This document shows positions 1-6,749 of a DNA stretch of 49,733 nucleotides, piece after piece. The DNA comes from Porticoccaceae bacterium (GTDB lineage: Bacteria > Pseudomonadota > Gammaproteobacteria > Pseudomonadales > Porticoccaceae), in the NCBI GenBank assembly GCA_021773435.1, contig JAJFKC010000031.1, forward strand, positions 1 through 49,733, written 5' to 3'. A model generated the notes under the pieces. The model saw only the letters and a list, made by a program, of their open reading frames with translations. It searched no databases and was not told the DNA's origin. Every line of letters starts with the position of its first letter. Within the stretch, counting starts at the first letter, position 1. The translations under genes were made by a program, and so were the position numbers.

Positions 1-57
1 GAGTACTTGTCTCATCATTTTGAGGCGAAGCCCAATGCAGATTTCGAGATTGAGTAA
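1..57 (+). CDS. C-terminal end of an unidentified protein (partial)
   Basis: An open frame enters from the left edge and stops at TAA 55-57, giving 18 residues that end in FEIE. It is too short to identify. It lies directly upstream of three compact hairpins. It could be a real gene end or a chance open frame. Confidence 0.3.
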   Translation, partial: EYLSHHFEAKPNADFEIE

Positions 58-61
58 TAGA

Positions 62-128
62 CCGGCAGGGCCGGTATTTGGTGGGACTTTCAGTCCCTCA
101 ATCGAACCCACCGTCTTTTAGACGGTGG
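62..128. repeat. Three consecutive short perfect hairpins
   Basis: Three perfect inverted repeats lie in a row: 62-74 (CCGGC/GCCGG, 3-nt loop), 83-97 (GGGACT/AGTCCC, 3-nt loop) and 108-128 (CCACCGTC/GACGGTGG, 5-nt loop TTTTA). They follow the stop of the upstream frame and precede the CFA-like gene. The last could end transcription, but no T-run follows it on the + strand. Serial imperfect hairpins with a T-rich loop are also seen at the ends of IS200/IS605-type elements. No transposase is visible here, so that reading is only a possibility. Confidence 0.5.
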
Positions 129-153
129 TTGTTAAGTCAAACAAGGAGCAGGG

Positions 154-1239
154 ATGCCCGTACAAAAAATAATAATAAAAAAGCTATTTACCAGTGCAGA
201 TATAACGTTCGGCGGTGATCGACCATGGGATATACAGGTATACGACGAGCGATTTTATAACCGGGTGTTAATGACCGGATCCCTGGGCCTGGGTGAAGCC
301 TATATCGATGGATGGTGGACATCTGCCGATTTGGAAGAGTCGATCTTTCGGCTGATTAAAAGCGGCTTACATCGGATCTCTGAATATATTCCGACCCATT
401 TGATCAGAAATATAACGGATCGGTTTACTAATCAGCAAACCAAAACTAAATCGAAACGTGTTGCTGAGCGGCATTACAATTTTGGCAATGACTTATATTG
501 TGGTTTCCTCGGCAAGTATAAAAACTACAGCTGTGGCTATTTCGAAAACACCGATGACCTCGACCAGGCCCAGCTCAACAAAATGGCTAAAATTTGTGAG
601 GAAATGGATTTTCAGGCTGGGGAAACGGTGCTGGATGTGGGTGGTGGCTGGGGTGAGATTGCCCGCTACGTGGCGTCAAACTTTGGTAGCCACATAACCA
701 GCATTAATATTTCCGACGAGCAAATTAAGCATGCCAGAGAGTACTGCGCAGATTATCCCGTCGATACCATAAAAATGGATTACCGTGACCTGAGTGGGAA
801 ATTCGACAAAGTCATGGTGATCGCCATGATGACCCATGTCGGCGTCAAAAATTATCGACCACTGATAGAAAAAGCCCACGCTTGTCTAAAGGATGGTGGT
901 ACTGCAATTATCGAAACAATTGGTCGGTATAAACCTAAACGTAACTGTGAGCCATGGACCGATAAGTATCTTTTCCCGGGCGGCATGATGCCTGCGATGT
1001 CACAAATTACTGCAGCTCTTGACGGTCTGTTTGTGACAGAAAAGGTGACGGAATTCGGACTTGATTACCAAAAAACTGCCCGCGCCTGGCATTACAATTT
1101 TATGGGCGCCTGGCCAGACCTAAAGCAACGCTATCCCGATAAAGTTCGCCTTATTTACGAATATTACTTTCTCTGCGCAGCCGCAGGGTTTCGATCCCGG
1201 GAACTTCTTCATTGGCATATCGTGTTGAAAAAATGTTGA
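154..1239 (+). CDS. Cyclopropane-fatty-acyl-phospholipid synthase-like SAM methyltransferase
   Basis: A 361-residue class I methyltransferase of the CFA synthase family, which transfers a methylene from SAM to the double bond of membrane phospholipid acyl chains. Family marks are HYNFGNDLY (107-115), YSCGYF (125-130), the SAM loop VLDVGGGWGE (159-168), WTDKYLFPGG (268-277) and the C-terminal YYFLCAAAGFR. Family knowledge for E. coli Cfa places the catalytic bicarbonate on Cys139, Glu239, His266 and Tyr317. By eye these align with Cys127 (kept), Thr227, Glu254 and His313 (all changed). The SAM loop Cys is also replaced by Gly. It may therefore make a different product, such as a methyl-branched or other modified fatty acid, or act on another substrate. 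The ATG is preceded by AAGGAG. It appears to be a single gene. Confidence 0.85.
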   Translation: MPVQKIIIKKLFTSADITFGGDRPWDIQVYDERFYNRVLMTGSLGLGEAYIDGWWTSADLEESIFRLIKSGLHRISEYIPTHLIRNITDRFTNQQTKTKSKRVAERHYNFGNDLYCGFLGKYKNYSCGYFENTDDLDQAQLNKMAKICEEMDFQAGETVLDVGGGWGEIARYVASNFGSHITSINISDEQIKHAREYCADYPVDTIKMDYRDLSGKFDKVMVIAMMTHVGVKNYRPLIEKAHACLKDGGTAIIETIGRYKPKRNCEPWTDKYLFPGGMMPAMSQITAALDGLFVTEKVTEFGLDYQKTARAWHYNFMGAWPDLKQRYPDKVRLIYEYYFLCAAAGFRSRELLHWHIVLKKC

Positions 1240-1418
1240 ATAATTTATCGATCCATCCGCTGACGACGTAACAGCTTTTCCACGCGGACAGGTTGCGGTG
1301 TGCGCTATTACTTACATACGCGATTGTATGCATGGTCATTTATTACTGGTCGGAAGAATCTCAACTACGCTAAAATGACGACCCTCAATATAAACTGGTA
1401 AGCAAAAAGAGCCCCACA

Positions 1419-2837
1419 GTGTTTTCACTTCTGGAATGGGTAGCCGACAACGAAACCATGCTCAGTGGCCTCGCCGCGCTTGTGGTCATTATTGGCGTGG
1501 TATTTTCGCCGATGGGTGCCGGGGTTCGCGCCACCATGGCCCGTCGGGGAAATCTTGCCAGCACAGATGGCGAGTCAGGCGGTTCAGTACAGGGTCCCGG
1601 TACGGGCCAAAATTTCGCGTCCTTTCCGCCGCTTATTACCGACAAGCCTTCCGTCGCTGTATTGCCTTTCACCAACATGTCAAAGGATGAAGATAAAGAG
1701 TTCTTCGCCGATGGCATGACTGAGGACATTATTACTGGCCTGTCCTGCGATAGCCGCCTGTTCGTTATCGCCCGCAATTCCACCTTTGCCTATAAAGGCC
1801 AGTCACCAAATATTAGTACTGTGGGTCGGGAGCTGGGGGTGCGCTATGTGCTTGAGGGTAGCATTCGACTCATTAATGATCGGCTGAGAATTACCGCACA
1901 GCTGATTGAAACCGAAACCGGCGCTCACGTTTGGGCCGATAAAATTGACCGACCAGCGATCGATATTTTCGATGTTCAGGATGAAGTGGTCGATAGTATC
2001 GTCACAACTCTGTGTGCCAATGTCGGTGTAGCCGAGGGTAAACGTGCTCGTCGGCAGCCTCCCGAATCTCTTAAAGCCTGGGAGCTATGCATCCAGGCTG
2101 AAACCATCTGGATCGGCCAGTTAACCGCTACGGCTCCACGCGATGCCCTGGAGCTAACCCAAAAGGCAACTGAAATTGAGCCGGGCTATGGCTTTGGCTG
2201 GGTATTTCTCGGCTACCTGCTGTCGATGAAAATGCCCATGTTGATCAGCGAAAATATTCCGGAGGATGCCAAGCAGGCCATCGAGCTTGCCCACAAAGGC
2301 GTTGCGCTCGCGCCAGAAGATCCGGCGCTGCTTGGTTACGCCGGCTATACCGTACTTTGGGCGGGCGAGGCGTCACTGGGCGTCGATTATCTGGAGCGCA
2401 GTCTCAGTATTAATCCCAACAGCGGCATCTTCCGTCAGGCCTATGGGACAGCATTAATGGTTGCATCCAGACATGAAGAGGCGCTTGAGCAATTTGAGCT
2501 GTTTTTTCGCCAGTCACCCAAAGATCCTAGCGCTGGGCGAGCCTATCATTTTCGAGGCCTGGTGCAATTAATGCTGGGTGATTTCGAAGCCGCCGAGAAA
2601 TCGACGCTACTTACCATCAAGCACGCACCGACTTTTCTCTGGGGACATGTTACCCACGGTGCGGTCCTTGCGGGTCTTGGGCAGGAGGACGCTGCACAGG
2701 ATTCGATTAGAAAACTTCACGAGCTAGGGCCACATTGGACACTGGAAAAACTGCATGAGTTTATTATCTTTTTTTATAAAAATAAGGATGATGCAGAAAA
2801 GTTGAATAGCTTAATCGAACAAGCCTGGGTCGATTAA
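1419..2837 (+). CDS. Membrane-anchored TolB-N/FlgO-like domain plus TPR protein
   Basis: A 472-residue protein starting with GTG. A single hydrophobic segment (about 15-32) is followed by a Gly/Ser-rich stretch. Next comes the conserved module SVAVLPFTNMS (78-88) ... FFADGMTEDI (95-104) ... YVLEGSIR (143-150) ... GAHVWADKID, known from the accessory region of many adenylate/guanylate-cyclase and winged-helix TPR proteins. From about 205 to the end the sequence is helical with TPR-like repeats. The cyclase or DNA-binding domain that usually precedes this module is absent; only the anchor is present. Its role is unknown; a scaffold or sensory partner is plausible. It is transcribed alone between the CFA-like gene and the convergent LpxR-like gene. 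Confidence 0.75.
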   Translation: MFSLLEWVADNETMLSGLAALVVIIGVVFSPMGAGVRATMARRGNLASTDGESGGSVQGPGTGQNFASFPPLITDKPSVAVLPFTNMSKDEDKEFFADGMTEDIITGLSCDSRLFVIARNSTFAYKGQSPNISTVGRELGVRYVLEGSIRLINDRLRITAQLIETETGAHVWADKIDRPAIDIFDVQDEVVDSIVTTLCANVGVAEGKRARRQPPESLKAWELCIQAETIWIGQLTATAPRDALELTQKATEIEPGYGFGWVFLGYLLSMKMPMLISENIPEDAKQAIELAHKGVALAPEDPALLGYAGYTVLWAGEASLGVDYLERSLSINPNSGIFRQAYGTALMVASRHEEALEQFELFFRQSPKDPSAGRAYHFRGLVQLMLGDFEAAEKSTLLTIKHAPTFLWGHVTHGAVLAGLGQEDAAQDSIRKLHELGPHWTLEKLHEFIIFFYKNKDDAEKLNSLIEQAWVD

Positions 2838-2890
2838 CGACCGTTCAGGGCTTTGTAATTAGCACACGAAATTAAACAATCCCCTACCGC

Positions 2891-3931
2891 TTACGGCGAG
2901 TATGAAAGACTAAGCGAGCCATATTTATGATGGTGAGGCTGCTGTTTAAACTCCCTCGTCCGCACCACCCAGGCAAATGATACCTTCCATTTCCCGGTTA
3001 AAAAACTAAAGCCACTGGAGAAATCGGCAACTTCTTTTTCTTTACTCACCCCGTGACTGTTACGGAAGGAATTGCCGTCCAGAAAAATATCCTGGGCTAT
3101 CAAGCGGGCATCCATCGACACAAAGACATGGAACCCGTGTAAAAGCGCGCCGTTGTTTTTATTGTGCGCACCGCCGCCAGGGGCACTGTTATCGCCACCC
3201 GGCCGCACCGCAGCAGTACCAAAATCATCGGGTAGAGCCCAGCCAACGCGGTATTCGCCACCAAAATTTAGATACGTAGCAACATTGCCCAAGCTAACGC
3301 CAGCATGACCGATGAAGTCATGTTCCAAACTATCGAGTGCAATTAAACGTTTAGGCAGCATTTTACGTTTGTGTTCATAGACAAATGTAAAGGCAGGTTC
3401 ATTTCTTAACTGATTATCCCAGCCCTGAAATTTGTCAAAGTCACGTAAATCGTGGATAAAATCCTGAGCCTCTTCGCCCTGGGCAGCGGGTCCGACAATA
3501 CCAATATCAAATTCGATCGTATCCAGCTGTTTGTTGCTGCGCGTGTGGTAACCAAAACCTAAATATAGATAGCCCGCGTAAGGGCGTTGGTCACCCAGCA
3601 GCTCCGTGGCATTAATATCGCTTGGTGTGTACATCAATTGCGCCAGGCTAATGACCATATTACGGTCAATCTTTTCGCCAGGCGGGTTAAAGTAGCTCAG
3701 TTTATTGTTCACGGCGCGCACCCAGGGTGGTAGCGATGTCTCTTCAAAATAAGCTTTTGTATCAGGCGATATCCAGGAGATACGAATACCGTTGGTGTAA
3801 TTTTGGTCGGTCTCGCCAAACAAATCATTTTCAAAATAGATGTTTGTCGTCCACGGGCTATGTTCTGCCTTAGTGTCACAGGCGATCAGCCACGTTAATA
3901 GCGAAAGCAGGTAAACAAATGATTTAGACAT
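2891..3931 (-). CDS. LpxR-like outer-membrane lipid A deacylase (DUF2219)
   Basis: A 346-residue exported protein of the LpxR/DUF2219 family, outer-membrane beta-barrels that remove the 3'-acyloxyacyl group of lipid A. The N-terminus is a signal peptide (1-22). Family motifs follow: ENDLFGETDQNYTNG (34-48), with the Asn-Asp pair used for catalysis/Ca binding; GDQRPYAG (113-120); and a GIVGPAAQGEEAQDFIH stretch (144-160) with the candidate catalytic His160. It ends in a beta-rich region with SLSYSP. Length fits the family. The signal peptide contains LIAC (15-18), which matches a lipobox, so lipidation cannot be excluded, though it would be odd for a barrel. It is convergent with the TPR gene and divergent from the crotonase. 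Confidence 0.85.
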   Translation of the reverse strand: MSKSFVYLLSLLTWLIACDTKAEHSPWTTNIYFENDLFGETDQNYTNGIRISWISPDTKAYFEETSLPPWVRAVNNKLSYFNPPGEKIDRNMVISLAQLMYTPSDINATELLGDQRPYAGYLYLGFGYHTRSNKQLDTIEFDIGIVGPAAQGEEAQDFIHDLRDFDKFQGWDNQLRNEPAFTFVYEHKRKMLPKRLIALDSLEHDFIGHAGVSLGNVATYLNFGGEYRVGWALPDDFGTAAVRPGGDNSAPGGGAHNKNNGALLHGFHVFVSMDARLIAQDIFLDGNSFRNSHGVSKEKEVADFSSGFSFLTGKWKVSFAWVVRTREFKQQPHHHKYGSLSLSYSP

Positions 3932-4109
3932 GCATCCTTCCTTTGACAGCAGACCGGATTATCCGCTGACAATTATCTGCCGACAACTATTCGCTGACAA
4001 CAAGGACAAGGAAAGCCGGCTGTTGTAGTATTTCCGGTGTAATTTTTAAAGGCGGTTGCGAGGGAAATATCCGAGCTACCTAAAACACGAAGACGCAACG
4101 GAGCAAGCC

Positions 4110-4910
4110 ATGCAAAACGATCATCAATATGAAACCCTTGAGATAGACCACCGCAACGGCGTTGACTGGGTCACTATGAATCGGCCGGATCAGTACAATG
4201 CCATTAACCAAAAATTAACCGAAGAAATGCTCGATTATTTCGGTAACCTGCTGTTCAAGCACGAAGTTAGGGTCGTGGTATTGCGGGGTGCGGGTAAACA
4301 TTTTTGTTCGGGTCTGGATCTCAATGATGCCGGCCATTTCGGTGCCAGTAATCCCGCCGATATGCGCGGACAACGGCTGATCTCAGAAATTATCATGCGC
4401 ATGCGACGTTGTCCCCAGCCCATCATTGGGCTCATGCAAGGCGCTGCAACCGGTGGCGGATTTGCTTTTGCGCTGGCCTGTGATGTTCGTTATGCCGCCG
4501 AAAACGCGAAAATGAACGTCGCCATGAGCAAGATTGGTTTGACCGGTTGCGATATCGGCATCAGTTACTTCTTACCCCGCTCTGTAGGCACCTCCAATGC
4601 AGCTGAAATGATGATGGGCGGCCGATTTGTTTTCGCCGATAAGGCCTTACGTATGGGTCTGGTATCGGAAGTGGTGCCGCTGGCGGAGCTGGAGGCAATG
4701 GGCCAGACCATGGTCGATGAAATGATGGCCATGTCGCCTTTGGGTTTGCGGATGACCAAGGAAGGCCTGAATATTTCTCAGGATGCTGGCAGTCTGGAAG
4801 CCGTGGCAGCTATGGAAGATCGTGGCCAGGTGCTTTGTATCGCGCCCTTCCTCGAAGAAGGTGGTCAGGCATTTTTGGAGAAACGGGCTGCGGCTTATAA
4901 TGATGATTAG
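4110..4910 (+). CDS. Enoyl-CoA hydratase/isomerase family protein (crotonase)
   Basis: A crotonase-fold protein of 266 residues. I chose ATG 4110 because GGAG sits six bases upstream and family homology starts there; a TTG 54 bases upstream would only add an unconserved tail. The two oxyanion-hole regions are visible: GAGKHFCSGLDL (60-71) and GAATGGGFAFA (111-121). The two glutamates of true enoyl-CoA hydratases (rat Glu144/Glu164) are not present at the aligned places. Asp148 in LTGCDIGIS aligns with the catalytic Asp204 of dienoyl-CoA isomerase. The protein probably acts on an acyl-CoA double bond as an isomerase or related enzyme, but the substrate is unknown. A hairpin follows the stop codon. 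Confidence 0.85.
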   Translation: MQNDHQYETLEIDHRNGVDWVTMNRPDQYNAINQKLTEEMLDYFGNLLFKHEVRVVVLRGAGKHFCSGLDLNDAGHFGASNPADMRGQRLISEIIMRMRRCPQPIIGLMQGAATGGGFAFALACDVRYAAENAKMNVAMSKIGLTGCDIGISYFLPRSVGTSNAAEMMMGGRFVFADKALRMGLVSEVVPLAELEAMGQTMVDEMMAMSPLGLRMTKEGLNISQDAGSLEAVAAMEDRGQVLCIAPFLEEGGQAFLEKRAAAYNDD

Positions 4911-4933
4911 GTGCTTTTAGATAGCTAAAGCAC
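4911..4933 (+). terminator. Hairpin directly after the crotonase stop
   Basis: GTGCTTTTAG and CTAAAGCAC pair over nine bases with one bulged T around a four-base ATAG loop, starting one base after the stop codon. No long T-run follows, so it is at best a weak intrinsic terminator. Confidence 0.4.
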
Positions 4934-5068
4934 GGAATTTATAGCGCATGCTACAAGATTTAGCAGATATTATGTATGCTAAACAGATCCTGATTATTAA
5001 CGGCTGAGTATAAATAGGGATCTAGATATCGCGCTAATAAATGGCTAGGAACATTAGGAAAACAGGGA

Positions 5069-5806
5069 ATGGAAATTAACGAACATTTCGAACATGCCCC
5101 AATTAAAGAGGCCATTATCGACCTCAGGATTAATTCAAACATAACCATAGAGCAGATCTATTCGTTAAAAAATTCTCTCCCGGTAGGTTACTCTGAACTC
5201 GAGCCGACGTTTAGGCAAGAGATGCAGTTAGCTTTTAAAGATGGCGTAATAGAAACAGAGGAACAAAGGTCTCAACAGGGGTTTAGATCTGATAACAAGG
5301 AGAAAGGGTTTGTTGCCCAATTCCATCAGAATGGAATAACCGTGAGTAAATTAGCACCTTATGCTGAATGGAGCGACTTCAAACATGAAGCCATAATGTT
5401 ATGGGAAACATATAAAAACGTTCTCGGTCGATTTGAATTATCGAGAATTGCTGTTCGTTACATAAATGAAATTCATATACCATTCACAAATGGCCAAATC
5501 GACTTTGATCAATACCTGACAAATTGCCCAAAAGCACCAAAAGGGATGCCTGATATGTTGGTAAATTTTTTAAGCAGGATTGCTGTCCCATATGATGGGC
5601 TGGATACTTTGGCTCTTATTACGTTAAGTTCAGGAGATGGGGATAAAGATTTTATTCCGCTAACATTAGATATTGATGTATCCCGAAATCAGAAACTGGA
5701 TTTGTCCGAAAAGGAAATATGGCTATTGTTTGACGAACTTAGATCGATTAAAAATACAGCGTTTTCTGGTAGTATTACAGAAACTACCAAGGCTCTTATT
5801 AGATGA
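5069..5806 (+). CDS. TIGR04255-family protein, first gene of a three-gene cassette
   Basis: A 245-residue soluble protein recognised as TIGR04255 family, a sporadically distributed bacterial and archaeal family without assigned function. The typical opening HAPIKEAIIDLRI (9-21), a central VAQFHQNGITVSKLAPYAEW-like stretch, and FELSRIAVRYINEI are visible. No catalytic motif, signal peptide or membrane segment is seen. It starts at an ATG preceded by AGGAAAACAGGG. Its stop overlaps the next start (ATGA at 5803), indicating translational coupling. The region is visibly AT-richer than the genes on both sides, which suggests acquisition by transfer. Confidence 0.75.
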   Translation: MEINEHFEHAPIKEAIIDLRINSNITIEQIYSLKNSLPVGYSELEPTFRQEMQLAFKDGVIETEEQRSQQGFRSDNKEKGFVAQFHQNGITVSKLAPYAEWSDFKHEAIMLWETYKNVLGRFELSRIAVRYINEIHIPFTNGQIDFDQYLTNCPKAPKGMPDMLVNFLSRIAVPYDGLDTLALITLSSGDGDKDFIPLTLDIDVSRNQKLDLSEKEIWLLFDELRSIKNTAFSGSITETTKALIR

Positions 5807-6300
5807 CTGCTACTGCAAATCAAAGATTTAATTATGAAAATTTTACTCCTGCTACGCCAGGTTGTAGTGCTGTGGCAGAGGCCGCCCTTAAAAAAATAGA
5901 TAATGTTGTTTTTTATATAAATGATTCTCTCAGTAATCAAGATCGGCAAATAATAGTGGCGAATAGGTTACTAAATTTATCTAAAGACTGCTCCATTGAT
6001 AATTGGGATGGTTACAATGGCATTGCCATCAGCCAAGAAGTTCTAAATCAAACCTTAGAATTCACGAAAAGCTTGAGCCCAGATATACCTACCCCCGATT
6101 TATGTCCAGAACCCGATGGCGAAATAGCTGTGGAATGGTACGGGAACAACAATGCTATTATTTCGGTCAGCGTGGGTGAAAAAGGGACACTTAACTACGC
6201 TGCCATATTTCCAGATAAAAACAAGGCCAACGGAACGGAGTCGCTTAATGGGAAAAATAAAGGAGTTATTGAAGGCCATATCAAAAGGGTGCTCTCATGA
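5803..6300 (+). CDS. Conserved hypothetical protein, second gene of the TIGR04255 cassette
   Basis: A 165-residue cytoplasmic protein that overlaps the preceding gene by four bases. The recognisable part is a central block with NWDGYNG (68-74), a helical stretch, then PDGEIAVEWYG (105-115), followed by a beta-rich ISVSVGEKGTLNYAA segment. Proteins with a DNWDGYGA...DGEIALEW pattern often accompany TIGR04255 proteins, but I know of no established function. It likely acts together with both neighbours because the three frames overlap. Confidence 0.7.
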   Translation: MTATANQRFNYENFTPATPGCSAVAEAALKKIDNVVFYINDSLSNQDRQIIVANRLLNLSKDCSIDNWDGYNGIAISQEVLNQTLEFTKSLSPDIPTPDLCPEPDGEIAVEWYGNNNAIISVSVGEKGTLNYAAIFPDKNKANGTESLNGKNKGVIEGHIKRVLS

Positions 6301-6685
6301 CAGCAAGTCATACCTAGGCCCATTGCCTATAGCTCCAGAAGAGACTCTAGCAAGGTTTTTGTTTCAAAGCAGACATTTCAGTAAAACTGGAATTAAACAG
6401 GCTGCATTTCTACCTGCCCGGAATATGGAGACCTCTGTATTTAGAAAAACTAGGCTCGGCCAAGCATACTCGGCTACCAAAAAAGTCATTGAGGATGAAC
6501 GCAAAATGACTATAAAAGCGGTTGCACTAATCACAGCAGGTGATGTTGAAAAGGAAGAGCATCTCGTGGTTAAGCCAGAAGAGTCAGACCACAGATGGCA
6601 CGCTAATATCATTGGTTGGCCAGAAAACAAGCATGAGCAAAAACAACTGGCCTTGATACTCGCGAATTGCGCTACTAAAGAGTAA
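6248..6685 (+). CDS. Hypothetical protein, third gene of the TIGR04255 cassette
   Basis: A 145-residue protein. The frame is open further upstream, but ATG 6248 is preceded by ACGGAG at good spacing. This gives a 53-base overlap with the second gene. The N-terminal part is basic (MGKIKELLKAISKGCSH), followed by a conserved-looking PIAPEETLARFLFQSRHFS and AAFLPARNMETSVFR. The C-terminus carries WPENKHEQKQLALILANCA. I do not recognise a catalytic family. Three successive overlaps argue for one co-translated unit. Confidence 0.65.
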   Translation: MGKIKELLKAISKGCSHDSKSYLGPLPIAPEETLARFLFQSRHFSKTGIKQAAFLPARNMETSVFRKTRLGQAYSATKKVIEDERKMTIKAVALITAGDVEKEEHLVVKPEESDHRWHANIIGWPENKHEQKQLALILANCATKE

Positions 6686-6749
6686 CGCTGAGTTCCGGTG
6701 CAAAGAACGAACATTAAAAATGTTAAACACCTAACTTTGTAGGCACGAG

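Noticed and set aside
4056-4109. TTG start 18 codons upstream for the crotonase
   Set aside because: ATG 4110 has GGAG at correct spacing and coincides with the start of family homology.
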